This document shows, one piece after another, positions 15,275 to 24,500 of a stretch of 64,000 nucleotides of DNA. The DNA is taken from assembly GCA_017535665.1 (NCBI GenBank), contig JAFXTS010000012.1, positions 124,001 to 188,000 on the forward strand, written 5' to 3'. A program made the position numbers and the translations under genes. Each line of letters starts with the position of its first letter. The stretch's first letter is position 1. Below the pieces are notes generated by a model that was not told where the DNA came from, did no database searches, and was given only the letters and a program-made list of their open reading frames with translations. This DNA is from Bacteroidales bacterium (GTDB taxonomy: Bacteria; Bacteroidota; Bacteroidia; Bacteroidales; WCHB1-69).

Positions 15275-16579
15275 ATGAGCAACATACTATCCCTGGTCGG
15301 ACGACCGAATGTCGGCAAATCAACCCTTTTCAACCGCCTCACCCAGAGCCGCGAGGCCATCGTGGACAGCATTGCCGGTGTGACCCGCGACCGCAACTAC
15401 GGCAAGTCTGACTGGAACGGCTACGAGTTCTCGGTCATCGACACTGGCGGCTACGTGGTGGGTTCTTCCGACATTTTCGAGGCAGAGATCCGCAAGCAGG
15501 CCGCTTTGGCCATCGACGAGTCGGATGTGATTGTGCTGGTGGTGGACGGCCGCGAAGGCCTCTCGCCGTTGGATGAGGAGATCGCCTCCATCCTGCGCCG
15601 TTCCAAAAAACCTTTCTACCTGGCCGTCAACAAAATCGACAGTCCCTCCAACTTTTTCGACTATACCGAATTTTACGCCCTCGGCGTGGATGAGATCTTC
15701 CCCATCTCCGCCGTGTCGGGCAGTGGCACCGGCGACCTGCTCGATGCCGTGGTGCAACACTTCACCCACGAAGAGGACCACATCATCGACGAACTGCCGA
15801 AGATTACCGTGGTGGGCAAGCCCAACGTGGGTAAATCCTCCATTATCAATACTTTCCTCGGTGAAGATCGTCACATCGTGACCCCCCTCGCCGGCACCAC
15901 CCGCGACTCCATCTTCACCCGCTACTCTGGCTTCGGCTTCGACTTCTACTTGGTGGATACCGCCGGTCTGCGCAAAAAGAAAAAGGTGGAAGAAAACCTT
16001 GAGTTCTACTCCGTGATGCGCGCCATCCGTGCCATCGAAAGCAGCGACGTGTGCATCCTCATGTGCGATGCCTCCACCGGCTTCGACGCACAAGACCTCA
16101 ACATCTTCAGTCTTTGTGCCCGCAACAAAAAAGGCATCGTGGTGGTGATGAACAAGTGGGACCTCATCGAAAAAGATAATCACACCCATAAAGAATACGA
16201 AGAGCTGGTGCGCAAACGTATCGAGCCGTTCGACGACGTGCCCATCATCTTCACCTCGGTCATCAACAAACAGCGCATTTACAAGGTGTTAGAGACCGCT
16301 GTGGAGGTGCATAAAAACCGCCAGCGTCGCATCCCCACCTCCGAACTCAACGACTACCTGCTGCCCATCATCCAGAAAACTCCGCCGCCCATCAACCGCG
16401 ACAAGATGATCCGCATCAAGTTTGTGACACAGCTCCCCACCGCCGTCCCCTCGTTCGCCTTCTTCTGCAACCTGCCCCAGTACGTGCGCGAATCGTACAA
16501 ACGCTACCTCGAAAACCGCATCCGCGAACAGTGGGATTTCCACGGCGTTCCCATCGAAATTTATTTCCGCCAAAAATAA
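15275..16579 (+). CDS. der: ribosome biogenesis GTPase Der
   Basis: 434 residues with two tandem Era-like GTPase domains and a C-terminal KH-like domain. The first P-loop is GRPNVGKST (residues about 8-16) and the second GKPNVGKSS; DTGG and DTAG switch II motifs and NKID and NKWD base-recognition motifs are all present. Der acts in 50S subunit assembly. It ends 6 bp before a hot-dog dehydratase gene, so a housekeeping GTPase and two acyl-chain genes seem to share a transcript. Confidence 0.97.
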   Translation: MSNILSLVGRPNVGKSTLFNRLTQSREAIVDSIAGVTRDRNYGKSDWNGYEFSVIDTGGYVVGSSDIFEAEIRKQAALAIDESDVIVLVVDGREGLSPLDEEIASILRRSKKPFYLAVNKIDSPSNFFDYTEFYALGVDEIFPISAVSGSGTGDLLDAVVQHFTHEEDHIIDELPKITVVGKPNVGKSSIINTFLGEDRHIVTPLAGTTRDSIFTRYSGFGFDFYLVDTAGLRKKKKVEENLEFYSVMRAIRAIESSDVCILMCDASTGFDAQDLNIFSLCARNKKGIVVVMNKWDLIEKDNHTHKEYEELVRKRIEPFDDVPIIFTSVINKQRIYKVLETAVEVHKNRQRRIPTSELNDYLLPIIQKTPPPINRDKMIRIKFVTQLPTAVPSFAFFCNLPQYVRESYKRYLENRIREQWDFHGVPIEIYFRQK

Positions 16580-16585
16580 AACACC

Positions 16586-16999
16586 ATGCCCAACTTTCCC
16601 ATCCACGCACAAGACTACATTCCGCAAAGACCGCCTATCGTAATGATAGACAACATATTAAAAAGTGAAGACAATGTTTTTGTCACCGACTTGCTGATCC
16701 GTCCCGACAACATTTTCGTGGAGAACGGCCGGCTCCGCGAGACCGGACTGATGGAGAATATCGCGCAGACCAGTGCCGCCCGCGTAGGATTCTGCGCCGG
16801 AGGAGTCAACGTGCCTATCGGAGTCATCGGCGGCATCAACCAGTTCCAGCTTCACTTCCTGCCCAAGGTGGGACAAACTCTTGTCACCACTATCCACGTG
16901 GTGGCCGGCGTTGGCAGTGCCTTAGTGGTGGATGCTACGGTGACGTGCGAAAAGCAGCTGGTGGCCACATGCTCTATGAAAGTATTTATCTCACAATAA
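16586..16999 (+). CDS. hot-dog dehydratase-like protein (ApeP/FabZ-like)
   Basis: 137 residues, 6 bp after der. IPQRPPIVMIDNIL near the start and NGRLRETGLMENIAQTSAA in the middle match the ApeP type of 3-hydroxyacyl-ACP dehydratase, where the second motif forms the central hot-dog helix. The end has VDATVTCEKQLVATCSMKVF. Aryl polyene clusters contain two different hot-dog dehydratases; this and the gene at 9537 would be the counterparts. A position near 17 that is often His is Gln here (PQRPP), so activity needs testing. Confidence 0.75.
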   Translation: MPNFPIHAQDYIPQRPPIVMIDNILKSEDNVFVTDLLIRPDNIFVENGRLRETGLMENIAQTSAARVGFCAGGVNVPIGVIGGINQFQLHFLPKVGQTLVTTIHVVAGVGSALVVDATVTCEKQLVATCSMKVFISQ

Positions 17000-17002
17000 G
17001 AT

Positions 17003-17428
17003 ATGAAAGAACCCGTACTTTCTGCCGAAAAAATCATCGACATCCGCTTCTCAGAAGTGGACTCCATGTCCATCGTGTGGCACGGCTCCTATGTGCAGTA
17101 TTTCGAGGATGCCCGCGAAGAGTTTGGCAGGAAGTACCACCTGGAATATTTGCGGATTTACGACCACGGCTACTACGCCCCGCTGGTGGAGTTGAAACTC
17201 AACTACAAACAGCCCCTCCAGTACCAGCATCAGGCACGGGTGGTCATCACTTTCCGTCCGACCGACGCCGCCAAGATTGTCTTCGACTACGAGGTTTTTG
17301 ATCTGGAAACCCATCAGTTGGCGGCAACTGGGCACTCGGTGCAGGTCTTCATCGACCGCGACCGCAACCTGGTGCTTCAGACCCCCGATTTTTTCCAAAA
17401 GTGGAAGGAAGAAAATGGGGTGAAATAA
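17003..17428 (+). CDS. 4-hydroxybenzoyl-CoA-thioesterase-like acyl-ACP/CoA thioesterase
   Basis: 141 residues, 3 bp after the dehydratase and surely coupled to it. DIRFSEVDSMSIVWHGSYV followed by YFEDAREEF is the YbgC/FadM-type hot-dog signature, with the catalytic Asp (SEVDS) and the WHGSYV segment in place. It hydrolyses acyl thioesters and could release or edit the chain made by the upstream synthases. Aryl polyene clusters contain such a thioesterase. Confidence 0.87.
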   Translation: MKEPVLSAEKIIDIRFSEVDSMSIVWHGSYVQYFEDAREEFGRKYHLEYLRIYDHGYYAPLVELKLNYKQPLQYQHQARVVITFRPTDAAKIVFDYEVFDLETHQLAATGHSVQVFIDRDRNLVLQTPDFFQKWKEENGVK

Positions 17429-17495
17429 ATTTTCATTTCGATACAATTTCAGATATTACGTTTCGTTTTCATTTTAAATTTAAAACTTTAATCCC

Positions 17496-18233
17496 ATGTC
17501 AAACACACACAAAATCATCATCGCGTGCATCGTCGGACTCTGTTTTGTAGGCGGAGCACTTGCAGTGGGCCTCTCTTTCTTCAAGGCAAAAGCCCCTGTT
17601 CGCACCATTTCTGTCGTCGGCCTCGCCGAAAAAGACTTTGAGTCTGACCTGATGGTTCAGAGTTTCTCCTTCTCCATTATCAATAAAGATATGAAAGAAG
17701 GTTATGCTAACATCAAAAAAGAATCTGAAATCGTAAAGAACTTCCTGACTTCCAATGGCATCAACTTGAAGGATGTGGAGTTCAAGACTGTTTCCACCGA
17801 TCGTGAAGAAGAGTACGTTTACGACCGTGTCGCACAACGCAGTTATTATGAATTCAAGGGTTATCGCTTCTCCCAAGAGGTGCGCATTGAGAGCAAGGAC
17901 ATTGCCACGCTCGAAAAGCTGAACCTCGCTGAACTGATGAACGAAGACATCAACATCAACATCTACGACCCGAGCTACTACTATACCAAGCTGGCCGACC
18001 TGAAAATCAAGATGCTGGAAGATGCCACCAAGGATGCCAAGAACCGTGCTGAAACGATCGTGAAAGCCGCCGGCGGCAAACTGGCAGGCCTGAAGACCAG
18101 CAACATGGGCGTGTTCCAAATCACCTCCCCCAACTCCAACGACGAGGACTACTCATGGGGCGGTGCTTACAACACCTGGTCAAAGAGCAAACGCGTTAGG
18201 AGCACCATGCGTTTGACCTACTACGTGAAATAA
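17496..18233 (+). CDS. SIMPL-domain (DUF541) exported protein
   Basis: 245 residues. An N-terminal membrane helix (IIIACIVGLCFVGGALAVGLSF) is followed by the SIMPL core starting ISVVGLAEKDFESDL. The core continues with ILKD-like positions (NGINLKDVEFKTVST) and the typical C-terminal segment DAKNRAETIVKAAGGKLAG. SIMPL proteins are periplasmic or membrane-bound, with roles suggested in oxidative stress and signalling; no defined reaction is known. It is 67 bp past the thioesterase, with a terminator after it. Confidence 0.88.
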   Translation: MSNTHKIIIACIVGLCFVGGALAVGLSFFKAKAPVRTISVVGLAEKDFESDLMVQSFSFSIINKDMKEGYANIKKESEIVKNFLTSNGINLKDVEFKTVSTDREEEYVYDRVAQRSYYEFKGYRFSQEVRIESKDIATLEKLNLAELMNEDININIYDPSYYYTKLADLKIKMLEDATKDAKNRAETIVKAAGGKLAGLKTSNMGVFQITSPNSNDEDYSWGGAYNTWSKSKRVRSTMRLTYYVK

Positions 18234-18249
18234 CATTTTTCTTGTGCAT

Positions 18250-18288
18250 AAAAAAAGGCGCTCTGAACAGAGTGCCTTTTTTGTTTTT
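18250..18288 (+). terminator. Rho-independent terminator after the SIMPL gene
   Basis: AAAAAAGGCGCTCTG pairs with CAGAGTGCCTTTTTT around a 2-nt loop plus one wobble pair and is followed by GTTTTT. It ends the yicC-der-dehydratase-thioesterase-SIMPL run. Confidence 0.85.
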
Positions 18289-18304
18289 ATCTATTTGGAA
18301 TACC

Positions 18305-18336
18305 CTTCAACTTTCCATTCTCAGTTTTCAACTTCC
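18305..18336. repeat. TTTTCAA-type low-complexity repeat
   Basis: TTCAACTTTCCATTCTCAG then TTTTCAACTTCCC abuts the stop codon of the minus-strand TonB receptor. It is similar to the tract at 2422-2448, also just past a stop codon. Confidence 0.45.
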
Positions 18337-18337
18337 C

Positions 18338-20644
18338 TTACCATTTCAGTTTCACGCCGCCCATGAAGTTGATGCCGGCTTGCGGGAAATAACCATCATC
18401 GCGACACTCCTCGCCACCATAATAGTAGCGATACAACCATGCGTTGCTTTCGTATTTCGCATTGAAGATGTTGTTGACCTGGAAGAAGAGTCCGATTTCA
18501 GGAATCGGCTTCGTGTTGATGGTATAGCTCAACTGCAAATTGTTCACGCAGTAAGGATCTATCGAGTACTCCTTGCGGGCAGAGTTGTCGATGTACTGAC
18601 GGCTGACGAATTTGGTGATGAAAGAGATGTCGAAATTCTTCACCGGCGTGAACACGAACTCGTTGTTAGCCACGATGCTGGGCGAGAATGAGATGGTGGT
18701 AGTGCCCAGATAATTGGCAATCTGTCCACCATTATCCCAATCGTCCACATACTCGGTATAGTCCAAAATCTTGTTCAGCGAGAAGGTACCGTTGATTTCC
18801 CATGCGAACCATTTTACAGGACGGTAGGAGGACACCAGCTCAATACCTGTACGGTAGCTGCGGTCGGCATTGGTCATAATGGCAGCGCCCACCGCGTTGA
18901 TTTCGCCAGTCAGCACCAGCTGGTCGATATAGTACATGAAATAGGCGTTGGCAGAAAAGTCGTATTTCGGCCCGTGCAGCAGGTAACCCAACTCAAAGTC
19001 GTACATGGTCTCCGGTTTGGGGCGCTGAACCTTGTCGGCATCGGTGAGGTCGGCACGGGTGGGCTCGCGGTTGGCGGTAGAAAAGGCGAAATAGAGGTCA
19101 TGGTTCCATTTGGACTCTCTCTTATTCCAATTGAAATCCACACCCACCTTAGGATTGACGAATATCCATTTATGATTCTGGGTTATATCCATCAGGTCGG
19201 AGTTGATGCCGGTGATGTCGTAGCGGATGCCCCGCACCTGCAGGTCGGCATAGGTGTTAAGGCCGCCCAAAATCTTCTCCGTGTCGAAACCCAAATTATA
19301 GATGAACTTACCATAGAGATTGTACTGCTGTTTGCTGCCGGTACCATCGTACCAGTGCCATGATTTATCCACTCCATAGTTATACTGCATCCATTCGAGA
19401 GAGCCGTAATGTTTTCCGTCGTAGCGGTTGGCGGCACCACCGACCATCCAAGTGTAAGTGTGACGTTTGGTTGCAGTAGCACCACCCCGTATGGTGTGTT
19501 TCAAGTTGAAGGCACCTCCATAGAAGTAGTTGTCGAGCCATTTGCGGGTCACGAAATCTGAAACATAGTTGGCGGTAGAGTCTCCTAAAATAGATTGGAG
19601 ATTATATTTCTTGAACTTCTTATCTTCTTTATACTCTTCATAATAGCCGATACCGCGAGTAAGGTGGAGGGATGCTTTGAAATCGATAAAACCGCGTGAG
19701 CCAGCGGCGCGGTTCAGCATATAATGAAGCTGGTAGTGGGTTTGCTGGTAGTTGTCGGTCTCGTTGTCGTAATGCTGGACATTGCCATTATCATCGGTAT
19801 AAAGGCCGCAGCTGTTGTAGCGCCGGTCGGTGGCAAGCATGTCAGAGGGCACACCATTCCACGCCAGCCCCGTTTTCTCGTTGCCGTACAGCAAGTTGAA
19901 CTGGAGACGACCATAATCCTTGTTTTTCTTTTCATTCAAAAGAATATAGTTGGCGGTGAAGAATAGCGAGTGGAGACGGGCTGAGGCGTTCTCGATGTAG
20001 CCGCGGCTCATCACGTTCGAGTAGGCCACGTCGGCGGAGAAGCGTTTTTTGATGAGCCCTGTTCCCACGCTGATGGCATTGCGGAAGGTGTAGAACGAGC
20101 CTGCCGAACTGCTGATTTCAGCGTATGGTTTGGTGGAGGGGAAGAGGGTGTAGAAGTTCATGCTGGCTCCGAAAGCGGCGGCACCGTTGTTGGAGGTTCC
20201 CGCTCCGCGCTGCACATCCAAATGCTGCACCTTCGAACCAAAGTCGGGCAAGTTGACGAACCATGAGCCCTGCGACTCTGCATCGTTGAGTGCCACCCCG
20301 TTCACGGTGACGTTGATACGGGTCTGGTCGATACCACGGATACGCATGTAGTTGTAACCGATACCGGTACCGGCGTCGGAGGTGGTGATCATCGATGGGA
20401 TACGGTCGAAAATGTTGTTGACACTACCATTGCCGATGTGAGTTTTAATCTCTTCTTTGTTGAGGGAAGAGACGGAAAAGGCAGCCTCCTTTTGTTCGGG
20501 CTGCACCCACCACAAAATCTGCACACCCGGAAGCACCGTGGGCGTGGTGTCGGCAGATACATCCTGTGCGAAGAGCCGGAGGCCCGTCATCATCAGTAAA
20601 GACATCAGAATCAGTGTCTTGCTTTTCAAATTCATTTTTTTCAT
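18338..20644 (-). CDS. TonB-dependent outer-membrane receptor, TPP-regulated
   Basis: 768 residues from ATG 20644 (ATG 20635, 8 bp from an AGAAGG, is an alternative). The signal peptide ends ...GLRLFAQ. The plug domain spans about residues 45-170 (SVNNIFDRIPSMITTSDAG, YNYMRIRGIDQTRINVTVNG, VQRGAGTSNNGAAAFG), followed by a 22-strand-type barrel ending FMGGVKLKW with a terminal aromatic residue. TonB receptors import scarce substrates using energy from ExbB-ExbD-TonB. A TPP riboswitch lies in its leader, so the cargo is probably thiamine, a phosphate ester or a precursor. No SusD-like partner lies next to it. Confidence 0.93.
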   Translation of the reverse strand: MKKMNLKSKTLILMSLLMMTGLRLFAQDVSADTTPTVLPGVQILWWVQPEQKEAAFSVSSLNKEEIKTHIGNGSVNNIFDRIPSMITTSDAGTGIGYNYMRIRGIDQTRINVTVNGVALNDAESQGSWFVNLPDFGSKVQHLDVQRGAGTSNNGAAAFGASMNFYTLFPSTKPYAEISSSAGSFYTFRNAISVGTGLIKKRFSADVAYSNVMSRGYIENASARLHSLFFTANYILLNEKKNKDYGRLQFNLLYGNEKTGLAWNGVPSDMLATDRRYNSCGLYTDDNGNVQHYDNETDNYQQTHYQLHYMLNRAAGSRGFIDFKASLHLTRGIGYYEEYKEDKKFKKYNLQSILGDSTANYVSDFVTRKWLDNYFYGGAFNLKHTIRGGATATKRHTYTWMVGGAANRYDGKHYGSLEWMQYNYGVDKSWHWYDGTGSKQQYNLYGKFIYNLGFDTEKILGGLNTYADLQVRGIRYDITGINSDLMDITQNHKWIFVNPKVGVDFNWNKRESKWNHDLYFAFSTANREPTRADLTDADKVQRPKPETMYDFELGYLLHGPKYDFSANAYFMYYIDQLVLTGEINAVGAAIMTNADRSYRTGIELVSSYRPVKWFAWEINGTFSLNKILDYTEYVDDWDNGGQIANYLGTTTISFSPSIVANNEFVFTPVKNFDISFITKFVSRQYIDNSARKEYSIDPYCVNNLQLSYTINTKPIPEIGLFFQVNNIFNAKYESNAWLYRYYYGGEECRDDGYFPQAGINFMGGVKLKW

Positions 20645-20708
20645 CCTTCTCAATATTATTTTGGTTAAACAATAAATATTGAAAGGGGGAAACGAAAATC
20701 GCGCTAAA

Positions 20709-20778
20709 TCTCCCTACGTCGGCATTATCCGAATCAGGTTCATTGGGTGTGATCTCAGCCTTGCGGCACCCCTTTCTT
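20709..20778 (-). ncRNA. TPP riboswitch (thi box)
   Basis: On the minus strand GGGGTGCC...GCAAGGCTGAGATCA is followed by CACCC and then GAACCTGATTCGGATAATGC and CGACGTAGGGA. These are the conserved CUGAGA and pyrophosphate-sensor elements of thiamine pyrophosphate aptamers in the right order. It lies about 65 nt upstream of the TonB receptor start, so high TPP should switch the receptor off. No strong terminator hairpin is seen after it, suggesting translational control. Confidence 0.96.
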
Positions 20779-20787
20779 TTGCGGCTG

Positions 20788-20795
20788 CAAAATTA
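20788..20795 (-). promoter_or_regulatory. -7 box of the riboswitch-TonB transcript
   Basis: TAATTTTG then CAGCC on the minus strand, 10 bp upstream of the aptamer, fits transcription starting right at the riboswitch. Confidence 0.6.
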
Positions 20796-20888
20796 CAAAA
20801 AAATCAAATGATAATATTCCTCAAAATAAGATTAATGCCTGACAACTAACATTTTTTATATATGTGCTATAATTCAACAATTTAATTG

Positions 20889-20896
20889 TATCTTTG
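20889..20896 (+). promoter_or_regulatory. -7 box of the lipoprotein gene
   Basis: TATCTTTG followed by CACCC matches TAnnTTTG, 50 bp before the ATG at 20946. It shows that the in-frame region upstream of that ATG is leader. Confidence 0.55.
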
Positions 20897-20945
20897 CACC
20901 CTGAAAAACAATCTAATTCTTTTAATATTCATCAAAATAAAAAGT

Positions 20946-21512
20946 ATGAAAACAAGAAAATTGTTAGTGTTTGCAACCATGATCTCTTTATTTTTTGCTG
21001 GTTGTAAAAAAGACGAACCCATTGAAAAACCCGAGCCCACCCCAGACCCAACACCCACTGAGGCCGAAGCCAACACTTTAATCATCAATGGAACCACCTA
21101 CCATTTGCAAAGCAAACTCGGCATTGACCAAAACGGACGAGGCTATGCAGATGCACAGACCACCGAACTCGATGCGGAAGAAAATCCCCTCTATTCCATC
21201 ATTGCCGATGTGGAGAGCAGCAGTATGAACGGAACCTACAACCTTACCGAGTTCACCTCCGATTACTATTTCAATGTCCACAACTATGATGACACCTACG
21301 GCGTGGGGCAAGACTATCACCACGACACAGGTGTCAACGGTTGGATAGGCGATGAAGAACACCCGTCGGGAATCTTCACCAGCGGAACTTTGACCATCAA
21401 TAAGACTGAAGATCTTTTCACCTATAAGCTGAACGGAACGTTAGTCAACGGACAAACCCTCAGCTTCCACATCAGCGTTCCTGCTTCTGAATGGGAATAC
21501 TTAGAGTGGTAA
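20946..21512 (+). CDS. lipoprotein of unknown function
   Basis: 188 residues from ATG 20946. A lipoprotein signal with lipobox LFFAGC (Cys at about residue 20) is followed by KKDEPIEKPEPTPDPTPTEAE, a Pro/Glu-rich stalk. The rest is a beta-rich domain (NTLIINGTTYHLQ, LNGTLVNGQTLSFHISVP). I do not recognise the domain. The gene sits 41 bp before the giant C10 peptidase on the same strand and may share its transcript. Lipidation predicts attachment to the outer membrane. Confidence 0.8.
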   Translation: MKTRKLLVFATMISLFFAGCKKDEPIEKPEPTPDPTPTEAEANTLIINGTTYHLQSKLGIDQNGRGYADAQTTELDAEENPLYSIIADVESSSMNGTYNLTEFTSDYYFNVHNYDDTYGVGQDYHHDTGVNGWIGDEEHPSGIFTSGTLTINKTEDLFTYKLNGTLVNGQTLSFHISVPASEWEYLEW

Positions 21513-21553
21513 CCCATAACATTTTCTGCATTCATTTATCAACATTAATTAAT

Positions 21554-24500
21554 ATGAAAAAAATCACGACCCTTTTCGCAATGCTGATCTGTGCCATCAC
21601 GATGATGGCCTCACCCGTAGAGCCAGAACAGGCACGGATTGTCGCTCTTAATTTTATGATGCAAAAATCGCCGGCGGTGACGCGCAGCACCGATTGCACG
21701 TTGGCCTATACATGGAGCAACGACCGAAGCACTACCCTGTTCTACGTCTATAATGTGGGCGGCGGCTTCGTCATTGTGGCGGCCGACGATGCGGTGACAC
21801 CCGTGCTGGGCTACTCCACCACTGGGAGTTTCAACCCGCAGAACATCCCCGCCAACTGCGCCGCATGGCTGCAAGGCTATGCCGACCAGATTGCCTACGT
21901 GAGGGAGCACAACCTGTCTGCTCCGGAAAGAGTGAGCCAGGCATGGACGGACTTGGTGGAGGGGCGTGAACCTGTGCGCAGCGGCAATTCCCGCTCCATA
22001 GCCCCATTGCTCACCACCACGTGGAACCAGTCGCCTTATTACAACGAACTTTGTCCCGGCGAAGGTGACGACCAAGCCGTTACCGGCTGCGTGGCCACCG
22101 CCATGGCGCAGATCATCAACTACCACCAATATCCATTGCACGGATATGGTTCACATAGTTATGAAAACTCTACATACGGAGAAATCGCATCGGATTTTGC
22201 CAGCAGCACCTACCAATTTGATTTGATGCCCGACTATTTGAACTTTAGTTCTTCTTCCGCGCAGGTGAACGCTGTGGCCACCCTGATGCGCGATTGCGGC
22301 ATAGCCGCCAATATGAATTACAGTGTTTATGAAAGCGGTGCCTCCGACTATGCTGCCCGCGCAGCCTTTATCAATCATTTCGGTTACGATGCCCAAATCG
22401 CCATCAAAAGCTACCGCTATTCAACTGGATACGGATGGCCCACCCAATACGCCACCGCCATCGTCTATTCCGACAGTGTTTGGATGGAGATGCTGAAATC
22501 CGAATTAGATGCACAAATGCCTGTCTTTTACAGCGGAACCGGAACCTTTTCCGGACAGAACGGGACGGGACACGCTTTCGTATGCGACGGCTACGATGCC
22601 AACAACTTCTTCCATTTCAACTGGGGTTGGGGCGGATCTTACGACGGCTACTTCAAGGTGGACAGCATCAAAACCGACGATTATTATGTCAGCAGTGGCA
22701 TCGTCGGTGACCAACCCAGTTCAGGATTCTGGATCGACCGTGACCACACCGTCATTTTTGCCCATCCAAATGAAAATGCGCACACGCTTTTGTTCAACTA
22801 TGGCGGGACGACCTCACGAACCATTTCCCAACCCACCCTTATCTCCCACGCCAACGGTTTGAACAACTATTCCTGCGTCAACTTTTCCAACAACTACCAG
22901 AACTATCTGACCCTTTATCCTGCCAATGAAGGCGACCAGCTGAAATTGGATGTACTGGCTCGTGCCTCCAACTTCGATCTCACGGTTTATGACGGGGAAG
23001 ATTCCAATGGCGAGCTGCTTGCCGAGAATCCGGAAACCGGCGCCAACTTCATCTCCACATCAGGTGCATTAACCCTTTATTTGTCAACCTCTCTGAGATG
23101 CGACGACCTGTTGTTGCAAGTGGAGCCCATTTCCTGCGTGCCCCTCGTGCAAAACATGATGTGCCTTGAAAAGAGCCACCAGAGCGCATCCCTTTCGTGG
23201 GAGGTGCTTCAGAGGGATCTGTTTCTCCACCATGCTTTCAACTGGCAGCTCGAATACGGACCGCAGGGATTTGAACCCGGCACCGGCACCATCCTCAATC
23301 CTGACGACACTACAGCACTCCTTACAGGCTTGGAAGCCGGCACCTACTATGATGTCTATCTCAGCTACACCTGTATGAACGGGGAAACCATAACGCTGGA
23401 ACCGTTCACCTTCCGGACTGCCTACATGGCAGACTGCTTCGATGTCATCGGCAACGGCACTGCCACGCTGGGATGGACAAGTTCGGGAAACTACCAGAAA
23501 CGCCAATGCGTGTCGCAACAAATCTTCACTGCCGCCGAGTTAGCCGCCTCCGGACTCTCTGCCGGCGACGCGCCATCCACCATCTGGGTGCAATTCCCCT
23601 ACAATCCCGACATACGAACAGTGGGCATCTATATGGGACAAACCTCCAAGACAGGGTTCGAGAGCACAACCGACTGGTTTGACTCTGAAGATCTCACCCC
23701 TGTTTATCCTGAAGCACAAACCCTTCTCACCAATGCAGAACCCGGGTATTGGATGCCACTTCACTTTGAGAACACCATCACATGGGATGGACAGAGCAAC
23801 CTCGTCATCGCTTTCGTCATCTCCAAAGAAGACACCTATTTTAATGAGTATCGGGATTTCCCGTTTTATGGAAAAGCCCACCATGAGAACAATTGCCTCT
23901 CGTGGTTTGGATCGACAACGGATTTTTCCACCAGCAATACGGGACAATTGAGTAACTATTTGATTAACATTAGGTTCTGCGCCATCACTTCCTGCATGAC
24001 ACCCACCAACCTGACCGCTGCCACCGTATCGCGTACGGAGGTGCGTTTGGACTGGGACAGAATGTATCAAGAGAACGAATGGACGGTGGAGTACGGACTC
24101 AGCGGCTTTGAGCATGGCAGTGGTACTTCTGTGACCGTGACCGACAATCCGACCACTGTCATCGCCAATCTGGAGCACGGCACTTACGACTTCTATGTGC
24201 GGGCCGAGTGCGGCGGCAGCAACCACAGCGACTGGCGGATGGTTTCCGTGAATGTGATGGGCAGCGACGACTGCGCCGAGTTTGTCGGCAACGATCTGTC
24301 CAGCGGAAATCTGGTCTCTGCGATAAACAGATCCTATAATTATTCCCAATCACAGCAGATATTCACCGCCGATGCCCTTCGTGAAATGGGCGTAATGCCC
24401 GGTGAACCGATGTATGCCCTTTCCGTACAATACAACTACGCCTCATCCGCAACAAGAAAGATGGCAGTCTATATGGCCAATACCGAGAAAACCGCTTTTG

